NCBI GenBank assembly: GCA_029861865.1
Contig: JAOTYL010000010.1
Coordinates: 1 to 64,000, forward strand
Source of the DNA: Myxococcales bacterium
Lineage (GTDB): Bacteria > Myxococcota_A > Polyangia > Polyangiales > Houyiibacteriaceae
DNA length: 64,000 nucleotides
Direction of reading: 5' to 3'
In this document: positions 50,754 to 61,543 of the stretch, in pieces
How positions within the stretch are numbered: the first letter of the stretch is position 1
How the letters are laid out: every line of letters begins with the position of its first letter
Notes under the pieces: model-generated
Seen by the model: the letters and a program-made list of their open reading frames with translations, nothing else
What the model was told of the DNA's origin: nothing
The model's database searches: none
Translations under genes and position numbers: made by a program

Positions 50754-51851
50754 ATGGCCGACATCTCCCAAGCGCTTTCCGACACTCTTCTCGCCCTGAC
50801 GCAGATTCCGAGCCCGATCGGCGAGGAAACGGCGCTTTGCGATCACGTCGAGGAGCGGCTGGCTCGTACTTTGGGGGCCGACACGATCACCCGCTTCCAC
50901 GACAGCCTCATCGTGCGTGCGGTGTCACGCGAGGGCGCGCCCCGGATCGCGCTCGTGGGGCATCTCGATACAGTCCGAACCGAGCACGATGGGCCGGTCC
51001 GAATCGAAGGCAACAAGCTCTACGGCGCAGGCGCAGCCGACATGAAGTCCGGGCTCACGATCATGATCGAGCTGGTCGATCGCGTCGATCGCGAGTCGCT
51101 TCCCTACGATCTCACGTTGATCTTCTACGAGCGCGAGGAGGGCCCGTTCGAGGAGAACCGACTCGGGCCGATTCTCGATACCCATCCAGAGCTACGCGAG
51201 CTCAGCTTGGCGGTCTGTCTCGAGCCGAGTGACAATCAGCTGCAGCTCGGCGCGATGGGGTCGGTCCATGCGACGCTCACCTTTCACGGGCGCACCGCCC
51301 ACAGTGCGCGACCCTGGCAGGGTGACAACGCCCTCTACAAGGCGGCCGCTTTCCTGACCTCGCTCGAGAAGCGCGAGCCGAAGGACATCGAGATCGACGG
51401 CTACATTTTCCGTGAGGTGATGACGCCGACCGTGATCTCGGGAGGAGGCGTCCGCAATGTGGTTCCGGGCCAGGTCGACATCAACGTCAACTATCGGTTT
51501 GCCCCAGGCAGAACCCCGGAGGAAGCGCTCAGCGATGTGCGCGGACTGGTCGACGACGGGTGCGAGGTACGGGCCACCGACCTGTCCCCCGCGGGTCGCC
51601 CTCACGCCGCGCATCCGTTGGTTCAGCACCTCATGACCTGCGGCGTGACCAAAGTGAGAAGCAAGCAAGCCTGGACCGACGTGGCTCGCTTCGACGCCAT
51701 CGGTGTTCCCGGTGTGAATCTGGGCCCCGGGACTGCGGCTCAAGCGCACCAACCCAATGAGTACACCGAGCTCGACAAGCTCGTCGAAGGCTACGCAATC
51801 TTCGAGCGCTTCCTCACCACGAGGGGACAGTCCCCTTTTTCGAGGGGTTAA
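50754..51851 (+). CDS. dapE: Succinyl-diaminopimelate desuccinylase (M20 family)
   Basis: IALVGHLDTVRTEHDGPVRIEGNKLYGAGAADMKSGL; YEREEGPFEENRLGPIL; C-terminal GQSPFSRG encoded by an intergenic repeat. Confidence 0.92.
   Translation: MADISQALSDTLLALTQIPSPIGEETALCDHVEERLARTLGADTITRFHDSLIVRAVSREGAPRIALVGHLDTVRTEHDGPVRIEGNKLYGAGAADMKSGLTIMIELVDRVDRESLPYDLTLIFYEREEGPFEENRLGPILDTHPELRELSLAVCLEPSDNQLQLGAMGSVHATLTFHGRTAHSARPWQGDNALYKAAAFLTSLEKREPKDIEIDGYIFREVMTPTVISGGGVRNVVPGQVDINVNYRFAPGRTPEEALSDVRGLVDDGCEVRATDLSPAGRPHAAHPLVQHLMTCGVTKVRSKQAWTDVARFDAIGVPGVNLGPGTAAQAHQPNEYTELDKLVEGYAIFERFLTTRGQSPFSRG
51822..51851 (-). repeat. Dispersed palindrome copy 5 (AGGGGACAGTCCCCTTTTTCGAGGGGTTAA)
   Basis: Lies inside the dapE 3' end and supplies its stop. 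Confidence 0.9.
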
Positions 51852-51854
51852 GTG

Positions 51855-52193
51855 CTACTCCTTTTTGCACTCGCCGAAGGCCTTGAACCCTCGCGCCGGA
51901 GAGTTGATTCGGCAGGCGACCTCTTCGGTGGCCTTCGGGCCGACGGTCAGGGACACGCGCGGTGAGGGGTCTACGTCGGTCCACACCTCGCACTTGAGTG
52001 TGAGATCGCACTTGTTGGTCACGATCACGATGTGCTTGTAACCGAGGGCCCCATACCGTGCCTCTCCACGAACGTCGTAGCAGTTCTTCATGGAGTCTTC
52101 GTCTGCGCTCAATGGAGCCTCGGGCACAGCCATGGCGAGAACGAACAGGGCGACGAATAAAGATCTGACGGTGGCTTTCATGATGACTAACAT
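51855..52193 (-). CDS. Small secreted hypothetical protein
   Basis: Signal peptide MLVIMKATVRSLFVALFVLAMAVPEAPLSA; Cys-rich. Confidence 0.6.
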   Translation of the reverse strand: MLVIMKATVRSLFVALFVLAMAVPEAPLSADEDSMKNCYDVRGEARYGALGYKHIVIVTNKCDLTLKCEVWTDVDPSPRVSLTVGPKATEEVACRINSPARGFKAFGECKKE

Positions 52194-52202
52194 TGTCAGC
52201 AG

Positions 52203-52403
52203 ATGAAGACGCTCGGCAAGTGCTCGCTATTCATCGCACTGGTCCTTGCCCTGGGATGTGGCAAAAAAGGGGCTCATCCGCAGAAGGCCGATAGGGCCGC
52301 CGAGCAACCTGAAGCCCAACCAAAAGAGGTCGAAGAGGAAGGCTCACTCGAGAGCCGCTGCTTCGAAGGCGATCTAGAAGCCTGCGACGAGCTCGGCCAT
52401 TGA
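52203..52403 (+). CDS. Small lipoprotein
   Basis: MKTLGKCSLFIALVLALGCGKKG lipobox; acidic C-terminus. Confidence 0.65.
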   Translation: MKTLGKCSLFIALVLALGCGKKGAHPQKADRAAEQPEAQPKEVEEEGSLESRCFEGDLEACDELGH

Positions 52404-52439
52404 GCGTGCGGATCTTTTCGCCTGTGGCCGGCTTAGTAG

Positions 52440-52473
52440 ATTAACCCTTTGTTAAAGGGGACTGTCCCCTTAT
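52440..52473 (+). repeat. Dispersed palindrome copy 6 (ATTAACCCTTTGTTAAAGGGGACTGTCCCCTTAT)
   Basis: Supplies the TAA stop of aspS. Confidence 0.9.
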
Positions 52474-54362
52474 TCGAGGGTTTTGATTCTTAGCTCGAGG
52501 AGCTGCTCTGGATCTACGCGCGAGGGGGCGCGGGTCATCAAGTCGTTGGCGCGCTGGGTCTTTGGGAACGCGATCACGTCCCGAATCGACTCGGTCTCGG
52601 CGGCAAGCATGGCGATCCGATCCATTCCGAAGGCGATACCGCCGTGCGGCGGAGCACCATAGTTCAAAGCGTCGAGAAGAAACCCGAACTGCTCGCGCGC
52701 CTCCTCGTCACCGAGGCCGATCACCTCGAAGACCTTCTTTTGCACCTCCGGGTCGTGCAAACGAATCGAGCCGCCTGCGATCTCGAAGCCATTGAGCACG
52801 AGGTCGTACCGGTAGCAGAGCACTTTCCCGGGGTCGCTATCGAGGAACTCGATGCATTCGTCGTGCGGTCGCGTGAACACGTGGTGAGCCGCATCCCAGC
52901 GCTTCTTCTCTTCGTTGCGTTCGAAAAGCGGTGGGTCGACCACCCAGAGGAAATTCCACTCACCCCCGCTGCCCGTCTCGGGGATCAGCCCGAGCTTGCG
53001 CGCTACGTGAAGCCGAAGGTTGGCCATCACCGTGTGCACCTTTTGCGTCGGTCCGAACTGAAAGAGAATCAGGTCTCCGTCCGTCGCTCCGACAGCTTCG
53101 TTGATCGCCTTGCGGAACTCTGGCGTGACCATCTTGGCTAGCGGGCTTTGCAGCCAGTTGCCTTCGGCGTCGACCTTGGCCCGTGCCAAGCCTTTCGCAC
53201 CCATTTGCCCGACGAATTTCTCGAGGGCGTCGAGGTCCTTGCGGGAGAAGCCATGCCCTGCTGGAACGACCATCGCCTTCACGATCTCGGTGGGAAGATC
53301 TCGCCGATACGTCCCGTCCGCGAATTTACTCGCGATGGGTTCGAGCATGCCGATACCGCCGCCACCATGCTCGACCGTGAGGTCGGTGAGATCGACATGC
53401 TCCATTGAAAACCGCATGTCGGGCTTGTCATTGCCGAAGCGCTCCATCGATCGGTCAAAGGGAAGACGCGGGAAGCTTCGATCCGGATAGAGCTTTTCGA
53501 GGTCTACACCGAGCACTTCCTTCCACAGCCGGAACATGAGCCCCTCGATGACCGCGAACAGGTCGTCCTGGTTGATGAACGACATTTCGACGTCGATCTG
53601 CGTGAACTCGGGCTGGCGATCGATGCGGAGGTCCTCGTCGCGGAAACAGCGCACGAGCTGGTAGTACTTGTCGTAGCCCGCCACCATTAGCAGCTGCTTA
53701 TAGAGCTGCGGGCTCTCGGCGAGCGCGTAGAAGTGGCCGCCATAGAGTCGTGACGGCACCAAGAAGTTGCGCGCGCCACCTGGAGTGTACCGAACCATGA
53801 ACGGGGTTTCGACTTCGAGAAACCCTTCGCCTTGGAAGTAGTTTCGCGTCTCGTGGTTGAGGCGGCTCCGCATCATCAGATTCTTTTGCAGTGGCGCGCG
53901 CCGGAGATCGAGGTAGCGGAACTCCAAACGCTTGTCTTCGTGCGTGGAGATGTCGTCTTCGATCTCGAACGGCGGCGTATCCGCCTTGTTGAAAACCGTC
54001 GCTTCGGCCGCGATCACTTCGATGGCCCCAGTCGACAAGCGAGGGTTTCGAAGACTAGTCCCGTCGTCCTTCGTCCCACGGTCACGGACCGTGCCGCGGA
54101 TGCCGAGGACCCACTCGGAGCGTGCACGGTCGGCGGTTTCGAAGGCATCCTTGGCGTTGGTTTCGGGGTCGAAAATCACTTGCGTCAGCCCCTCGCGGTC
54201 TCGCAGGTCGATGAAGATGCAACCCCCGTGGTCGCGCCGATTCTGAACCCACCCAAAGAGGACGCACTCCTGTCCGATGTGGTCTTCCCGCAGCTCACCG
54301 CAGGAATGTGTTCGCTTCAACTCGTCGATAAAACGGGCCACTTCCGGCCTCCTTGTCGCCAC
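52470..54362 (-). CDS. aspS: Aspartyl-tRNA synthetase
   Basis: HIGQECVLFGWVQNRRDHGGCIFIDLRDREG; CFRDEDLRIDRQPEFTQIDVEMSF; GIAFGMDRIAML. Confidence 0.97.
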   Translation of the reverse strand: MATRRPEVARFIDELKRTHSCGELREDHIGQECVLFGWVQNRRDHGGCIFIDLRDREGLTQVIFDPETNAKDAFETADRARSEWVLGIRGTVRDRGTKDDGTSLRNPRLSTGAIEVIAAEATVFNKADTPPFEIEDDISTHEDKRLEFRYLDLRRAPLQKNLMMRSRLNHETRNYFQGEGFLEVETPFMVRYTPGGARNFLVPSRLYGGHFYALAESPQLYKQLLMVAGYDKYYQLVRCFRDEDLRIDRQPEFTQIDVEMSFINQDDLFAVIEGLMFRLWKEVLGVDLEKLYPDRSFPRLPFDRSMERFGNDKPDMRFSMEHVDLTDLTVEHGGGGIGMLEPIASKFADGTYRRDLPTEIVKAMVVPAGHGFSRKDLDALEKFVGQMGAKGLARAKVDAEGNWLQSPLAKMVTPEFRKAINEAVGATDGDLILFQFGPTQKVHTVMANLRLHVARKLGLIPETGSGGEWNFLWVVDPPLFERNEEKKRWDAAHHVFTRPHDECIEFLDSDPGKVLCYRYDLVLNGFEIAGGSIRLHDPEVQKKVFEVIGLGDEEAREQFGFLLDALNYGAPPHGGIAFGMDRIAMLAAETESIRDVIAFPKTQRANDLMTRAPSRVDPEQLLELRIKTLE

Positions 54363-54505
54363 AGCTCCGGGCGGTGCGGGAAGGTAGCGGGCCCCGTCGT
54401 CACGTCAAGCCAGGGCGTTTCCTTCGAATCTACAAGCAGTTGCGCTTCGGCTCGTCGCCGTAGACAATGCGTCGCGGGGACACGCAACCAGCGGAGTGAG
54501 GAGAT

Positions 54506-55066
54506 ATGGCTGCCGACGAGATCGAGTGCCACGTATGCGGTGCACTCAACCCAAAGGGAACCGAGCGATGTCACTCGTGTGGAGCGCGCCTGTCGGAGCT
54601 CCTGGCCGAGCTCACCGAAGAGGAGGCTCATGCACGCAGACACCAGCCCGACGAGTTCGAGCTCCGGTGGGTGGCGATCTCGTTCGGCCTCTTCTTGGTC
54701 ATGGGAGCGCTGGCCCTCGGTCTCTTGCCGCTGCTGATCCCGCCCTATGACCCTCAGGGGTTCGCAGGGATCGTCATCACGATCGTACTTTGGTTCGTCG
54801 GCGCGGCGGCGATCAACTACCTGTCACCTGGCAAGAAGTTCCTGGAGCCTCCGGTCGGTGGCCTTCTCGCGGCGATCCCGACGATGGCGTATCTGTCGAG
54901 CATTGCGGACGTCTATCAACTCTCGCTCGGTGCCTATATCTTGGGCGCGCTGATGGCGACGATGATGGCCTTGATGGGCGCGTTCGTCGGCAACTTGATC
55001 AAGAACGAGGATACCCCAAAGCCGAAACCCAAGAAGAAGAGTGCGCGGCGCCCCAAGGCTGCATGA
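54506..55066 (+). CDS. Zinc-ribbon multi-TM hypothetical protein
   Basis: CHVCGALNPKGTERCHSCGARL followed by four TM helices and a basic tail. Confidence 0.75.
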   Translation: MAADEIECHVCGALNPKGTERCHSCGARLSELLAELTEEEAHARRHQPDEFELRWVAISFGLFLVMGALALGLLPLLIPPYDPQGFAGIVITIVLWFVGAAAINYLSPGKKFLEPPVGGLLAAIPTMAYLSSIADVYQLSLGAYILGALMATMMALMGAFVGNLIKNEDTPKPKPKKKSARRPKAA

Positions 55067-55086
55067 ACTCCGAGTGGTTCCGCTCC

Positions 55087-55811
55087 CTACAATCGGAGCC
55101 TCAGCCCAAAGGCAGGGATCAACGCAAAGCCGCCCCGATCGAGTGAGACCCCCGCCTGGTCGATGAACCAGTGCTCGTAGGCCGCGGTAAGCTCGACCAA
55201 GGCGTGAAATCGGGGCACGCCGAGGGCCATTCCAATGACCGGTCCGATTCGCAGCCCGGCGCCGCTCGCCCGCGCGTCGCTTCCCGAAATCCGAAAGTCT
55301 CCGAAGACGTACTCACCACTGCCGCGCGCGCCGATCCAGAGCTCGTAAACGCCTCCGATATCCACTCCAAAGGTGAAGGGGACCTCGAGGCCGACGCGTC
55401 CGCCGCTTCCCGAGCCATCGCGGTCGGTGATCCAACCCCCGTAGGGTGCAATCCCGACGACTAGGCTCGATCGCGTCGAACCATCCTGCAACAAGGTTTC
55501 GTGGCGCGCGTCGGCGCGCACCGTCGTGCCGGCCACCATCAATCCGAGATCCCAAGTCTTGCTCAGACCGTAGCGACCATACGCCATCGGCACGACGCCT
55601 CCTGCATCGGCAGCCTCGCGGTAACCCGACTCGCCCGGATCCGTCATGGCGGGATCCTTCAGGTCTCCAAGCGGTACGCGAGCTGCGCCCCCGATACCGA
55701 TGTCGGTTCGGTTCTTCGGCGTCGTCGAGCCCCCGACCATCGCTGGCACCGCCGTTGTACAGCCGCTCGTAGCCGCCAGCAATACGAGCACGATGGCGAG
55801 CTCAGCCCACT

Positions 55812-55815
<4 letters not shown>
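55087..55815 (-). CDS. Lipoprotein/outer-membrane beta-barrel-like hypothetical protein
   Basis: LLAATSGCTTAVPAM lipobox; glycine-rich amphipathic strands. Confidence 0.6.
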
Positions 55816-57218
<1,403 letters not shown>

Positions 57219-57381
57219 TGCCTCTGATTTACCGGGAAATTGTACCCGCCGCTACCCGCGTTCTGTGCGGAAGCCCGGAGGTTTCCCCCTCGATTTGCCT
57301 CCCTCGCGGAATGCCGCTAAAAGGGCCGCCTTCGCGCGGGCCAAGGAAAATCCTTTGGATTTCGCGCCGGGAGCCTACCAG

Positions 57382-58002
57382 ATGTCTCGATACACAGGAC
57401 CTCGGGTCAAACGCATGCGCGCCCTCGGCATCGATCTGCCGGGGCTGTCGCGGAAGAGCATGTGGAACCGCCCATACCCGCCCGGTGTCCACGGGCCCAA
57501 GTCGGCGCGCCGCCGCAAGATGAGCGACTTCAAAAAGCAGCTTCTCGAAAAGCAAAAACTGCGCTTCAACTACGGCCTCAGCGAAGGCCAGTTCAGGCGG
57601 CTTTACCGCGAGGCAGTCCACAGCAAGGAGCCGTCCGGCGACAAGCTCCTCGAGTTCCTCGAGCGTCGCCTCGACAACTTCGTTTTCCGAGCGGGCTTTG
57701 CGGCAACCATTCCAGCAGCGCGCCAGCTCGTTTGTCATGGCCACCTCCTCGTGAACGGAAAGCGCCTCGATATTCCTTCGTATCGTGTCCGCGAAGGCGA
57801 CGTCGTCGGTCTTCGTGAGCGGAGCCAGAACCTGGCCGCCGTCGATGCCTCGCTCGAAGACGTGCGCATCGTTCGGCCCGAATGGATCGAGTTCGACGAA
57901 GGCAAGAAGACCGCCACCGCAAAGGCGCTTCCCAGGCCCGACTCGGTCCCCTTCCCCCTCGAGATCGACCTCGTCATCGAGTACTACTCGAAGCGCCTCT
58001 AG
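57382..58002 (+). CDS. rpsD: 30S ribosomal protein S4, Cys-less (zinc-independent) form
   Basis: MSRYTGPRVKRMRALGI...YPPGVHGPKSARRRKMSDFKKQLLEKQKLRFNYGLSEGQFRRLYREA; S4 domain. Confidence 0.95.
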   Translation: MSRYTGPRVKRMRALGIDLPGLSRKSMWNRPYPPGVHGPKSARRRKMSDFKKQLLEKQKLRFNYGLSEGQFRRLYREAVHSKEPSGDKLLEFLERRLDNFVFRAGFAATIPAARQLVCHGHLLVNGKRLDIPSYRVREGDVVGLRERSQNLAAVDASLEDVRIVRPEWIEFDEGKKTATAKALPRPDSVPFPLEIDLVIEYYSKRL

Positions 58003-58018
58003 GGACTGTCCCCTTTTT
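58001..58018 (+). repeat. Dispersed palindrome copy 7, truncated (AGGGACTGTCCCCTTTTT)
   Basis: Overlaps the rpsD stop codon. Confidence 0.8.
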
Positions 58019-58041
58019 CGGCACCAACCCCGCCGACCTCC

Positions 58042-58728
58042 ATGGTTACCGTCGATGTCGTCATTCCCGCGTTGAACGAGGAGCGCGCGCTCCCGAAGGT
58101 GCTCGAGGAGATTCCGCGGCCGCCAGTCCGGCGCGTCGTGGTGGCCGATAACGGATCGACCGATCGCACCGCAGAGGTAGCCCGCGGCGCGGGAGCCGAA
58201 GTGGTGCACGAGGCGGAGCGGGGTTACGGCGCGGCGTGCCTTCGGGCACTCGAGCACCTTGCTACGGATCCGCCGGAGGTCGTCGTGTTCTTGGACGGGG
58301 ACTACAGCGACCACCCCTCCGAGCTTGCACTTTTGGTCGATCCGATCCTCCGCGGCGAAGCCGAGCTCGTGATCGGCTCGCGCGCGACCGGGCCACGAGA
58401 AGCCGGAGCGCTCAGCGTCCACCAGCAAGTCGGTAACGCCATCGCATGTCGCGCGCTTCGGCTCCTTTATGGCGTGCAGTACACCGACTTGGGGCCTTTT
58501 CGCGCGATTCGTTGGCGCGCGCTCGAGTCGATCGGGATGCAAGACCGTAACTTCGGGTGGACTGTAGAGATGCAGATCAAAGCAGCCAAGCAAGGCATTC
58601 CGTACCTCGAGGTCCCCGTTTCTTACCGCTCGCGCATCGGCGCGTCGAAGATCAGCGGCACGATGACAGGCTCTCTCAGCGCGGGCGCGAAGATCCTCTG
58701 GCTGCTAGGCCGCTACGCATGGAGCTAG
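58042..58728 (+). CDS. Family 2 glycosyltransferase
   Basis: VDVVIPALNEERALPKVLEEI; VVADNGSTDRTAEVARGAGAEVV; FLDGDYSDHP. Confidence 0.92.
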   Translation: MVTVDVVIPALNEERALPKVLEEIPRPPVRRVVVADNGSTDRTAEVARGAGAEVVHEAERGYGAACLRALEHLATDPPEVVVFLDGDYSDHPSELALLVDPILRGEAELVIGSRATGPREAGALSVHQQVGNAIACRALRLLYGVQYTDLGPFRAIRWRALESIGMQDRNFGWTVEMQIKAAKQGIPYLEVPVSYRSRIGASKISGTMTGSLSAGAKILWLLGRYAWS

Positions 58729-59390
58729 CGCAGCTGGCCGTCTTGGTGCGACCCCCAGTTGCAGGCGTCACGAAGACTCGCTTGGCCGAATCGCTCGGTG
58801 AGCAGGGCGCTGCCGAGCTCTACGAGGCCTTCGTCGACGACACCCTGCGCTTGTGCGAGCGGATCCGATCGGTCGGCCGCGTCGATGTGGCTCTTTGGTG
58901 CGCGGGAGCACCGGCCGATCGCGTTGCGTCATGGGCGACGAGCATGGGAACGACTGTACGCGCCCAGCCCGAGGGGGACCTCGGCGTTCGACTCGGAGCC
59001 ACGTTCGAAGAGGGGCTGGCCCGCTATGAACGGGTCCTCATCATCGGAAGCGACGCTCCAACGCTGCCCGTCGGTCTGATCGTGGAGGCTTTTGATGCAC
59101 TGGCCGACGCGGCCATCGTGCTCGGCCCCGCCAGCGACGGCGGATACTATGCCATCGGTGCTTCTCACCGGGTTCGACCAAGCTTCGAGGGGGTCCGCTG
59201 GTCGACTTCGACTGCGTTCGACGATACCAAGAAGGCGAATGCGGGCGTTCAAATGGCCGTCACCTCGCCTTGGTATGACGTCGACGAGCCCGGTGACCTC
59301 CATCTCTTGCGTGCGCATCTATCGATCGTCCCGTCCGCCGCGCCTGCAACCGCGAAGCGCCTGTTGGAGCTCGCGTCGGGTCATAGATAG
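58719..59390 (+). CDS. TIGR04282/DUF2064-type glycosyltransferase
   Basis: VRPPVAGVTKTRLAESLGEQGAAELYEAFVDDT; IIGSDAPTLPVGLIVEAFDALADAAIVLGPASDGGYYAIG. Confidence 0.88.
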   Translation: MELAQLAVLVRPPVAGVTKTRLAESLGEQGAAELYEAFVDDTLRLCERIRSVGRVDVALWCAGAPADRVASWATSMGTTVRAQPEGDLGVRLGATFEEGLARYERVLIIGSDAPTLPVGLIVEAFDALADAAIVLGPASDGGYYAIGASHRVRPSFEGVRWSTSTAFDDTKKANAGVQMAVTSPWYDVDEPGDLHLLRAHLSIVPSAAPATAKRLLELASGHR

Positions 59391-60841
59391 GGCGTAAACA
59401 GTCTCGCAGTGCCGTCCCGCAGCCTCAGGAGCGGGCTCCTTCCTTCGAGCTCCTCCGACGTGAGCAATCGTGCACCTTCCAGTCGGTCGTGCACATGGTC
59501 TTCCAGGCTCGCAGCGAAGGACTCGTCGTAGCATTCGAGGTTGAACTCGAAGTTCAGTCGAAGACTACGGGGGTCCCAGTTGGTCGAGCCGATCGAAGAC
59601 CAGTAACCATCGACCACGAAAAGCTTCGAATGGTCAAACGGGGGCGGCGTGAGCCAGAGTCGCAGCCCCTCCCGCAGAACCTGAGGGTAGCTTCCCCACA
59701 TCGCCCAGCGGACCACCGGCAGATTTCCGGTCTCCGGAACGATCACGTCGACCTGGACACCCCGCTTCGCAGCTAGATGGAGAGCCTTCAACAAGACCTG
59801 ATCGGGAAGAAAATACGGAGTCATCACCCGAATCGATCGGCGGGCCGCCCCGACAGCGGCCAAAAAGACCCAGTGCAGAGTATCGATGTTGGCATCAGGG
59901 CCGTCGGGGATCCCCCGGGCCAAGGTTTCCCCTCGTGGTTCGAGCTCCGGAAACCAGAGCGCGCCCTCGAGCTTCTCGCCGGTTGTGAATGTCCAATCCT
60001 CAGCGAACGCGTCTTGGAGCTGGCTCACCACGGGGCCTTCGATACGAAAATGGAGGTCTCTCGTCGCGTATCCCGGGCGCGATGCGAGAACGCAACCCTG
60101 TCTGATGTTCATCCCGCCCGTGAAACCGATCTGGCCGTCTACGACCATGATCTTCCGATGGTTTCGCAGGTTGAAGTGGGCGATGCTCCCTGGCAAGAGC
60201 GCAGGTAGAAACCTCGCCACTGGGACGCCACGCTTTCGAAGCACGCGATGAATGCGAGGGCGCGCATACCGCGCTCCGACGTCGTCGATCAGTACGCGCA
60301 CCTCGACCCCCCGGTTGCGCGCCTCCGCCAACGCATCGACCAGCTCGGCGCCCACTCCAGTCGCCTCGAAGATGTAGCTCACGAACGAAATCGAGTGTCT
60401 CGCACCCTGGATCGCCAACAGCATCTCCGGATACGCTTCGTCGCCATCGACCAGCCGCTCGATCGAGTTGCCTACGACCAACGGTCGCGAAGTCACGTTG
60501 GTCACCACACGCGCGAGCTCGATCAAACGCGCGCGCTCGTCCCCGAGCTCTCGATCGAGGTCTGCAGGCGAGCTCGGCGCCTCGTCTAACGGCACACCGT
60601 AATGGGTCGCACCCGACTTGAGCTCCTGGGCTCGCCGCTGAATGCGATTGATTCCGAGGAAGAGATAGAGGATCGCCCCCACGACCGGCACGAGCCAGAT
60701 CAAGCCAACCCAGGCGGTCGCGGCGCGAGTGTCGATCTTGTTGAGGATCACGTGGCCGGAGGCGAGAAACGCGACGAGCACGCCCAACGCGACGCTCACT
60801 TCAGGCGCAAAAGCCAGCACTTGCTCCCAGTCGACCCTCAT
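59381..60841 (-). CDS. cls: Cardiolipin synthase (phospholipase D family)
   Basis: Two HKD motifs: HFNLRNHRKIMVVDGQIGFTGG and FDHSKLFVVDGYWSSIGSTNWD; N-terminal TMs. Confidence 0.94.
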   Translation of the reverse strand: MRVDWEQVLAFAPEVSVALGVLVAFLASGHVILNKIDTRAATAWVGLIWLVPVVGAILYLFLGINRIQRRAQELKSGATHYGVPLDEAPSSPADLDRELGDERARLIELARVVTNVTSRPLVVGNSIERLVDGDEAYPEMLLAIQGARHSISFVSYIFEATGVGAELVDALAEARNRGVEVRVLIDDVGARYARPRIHRVLRKRGVPVARFLPALLPGSIAHFNLRNHRKIMVVDGQIGFTGGMNIRQGCVLASRPGYATRDLHFRIEGPVVSQLQDAFAEDWTFTTGEKLEGALWFPELEPRGETLARGIPDGPDANIDTLHWVFLAAVGAARRSIRVMTPYFLPDQVLLKALHLAAKRGVQVDVIVPETGNLPVVRWAMWGSYPQVLREGLRLWLTPPPFDHSKLFVVDGYWSSIGSTNWDPRSLRLNFEFNLECYDESFAASLEDHVHDRLEGARLLTSEELEGRSPLLRLRDGTARLFTPYL

Positions 60842-60916
60842 CGAAGCTCGGTCGTGAGATTACGTCCTAACGATCTGGCGGTCGACTTCGCCGCGCGTTA
60901 CATTGATAAAACGGGG

Positions 60917-61543
60917 ATGGCGGTTCAGTCTTTGGCTGACAGATTTGGTGTTCGCCTTTCGGAGGGCACGACAGTTTTTCGCCAGGGAGATCCCGGCAGG
61001 TCGATGTACGTGATTCGCGCGGGGAAGGTCCGCGTCATCAAGGAGTCCCACGGTCGGCAACGCGTCGTCACCAACCTCGGCCCGGGGGATTTCTTTGGCG
61101 AGATGGCCGTCGTTACCGGAGGACCGAGGTCAGCGACCGTCGAGGTCGTCGAGGAGGCAGAGCTCCTCAAAGTCCCGACCGAAAAACTCCAGGAGATGAT
61201 CCTAGGCGCTGGCGAAGTGGCGATTCGCCTGATCCGGCACCTTGCCGAACGACTCGAAAAGGCAAACCGGTTCATCGATGTCCTACTCGAAGACGACGTG
61301 AGCGCTCGCGTCATTCTCGAGGTTCAAGACGTACTCGAACACGCCGGTGGCTCGTCCGCACCCGACATCACAGACACGGAGTTGGCGTTGAAGTTGGGAA
61401 TCCAGGCGAACGAAGTCCGCCGGGCTTTGCGCCGACTCACTCGCGTAGGCGTGGTCGAAGTTTCGAGCGGCTTCGTCCTCGTGAAGGATCGGGAACGCCT
61501 TGCCGAGTTTCTCGAGTTCATCCGTAACTCCGGGGGCGTCTGA
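60917..61543 (+). CDS. Crp/Fnr-family cyclic nucleotide-binding regulator
   Basis: VFRQGDPGRSMYVIRAGKVRVIKE...LGPGDFFGEMAVVTGGPRSATVEV; C-terminal winged-helix-like region. Confidence 0.88.
   Translation: MAVQSLADRFGVRLSEGTTVFRQGDPGRSMYVIRAGKVRVIKESHGRQRVVTNLGPGDFFGEMAVVTGGPRSATVEVVEEAELLKVPTEKLQEMILGAGEVAIRLIRHLAERLEKANRFIDVLLEDDVSARVILEVQDVLEHAGGSSAPDITDTELALKLGIQANEVRRALRRLTRVGVVEVSSGFVLVKDRERLAEFLEFIRNSGGV

Noticed and set aside
57229-58593. 454-aa minus-strand ORF
   Set aside because: Antisense to rpsD and the glycosyltransferase, both of which have clear family motifs.
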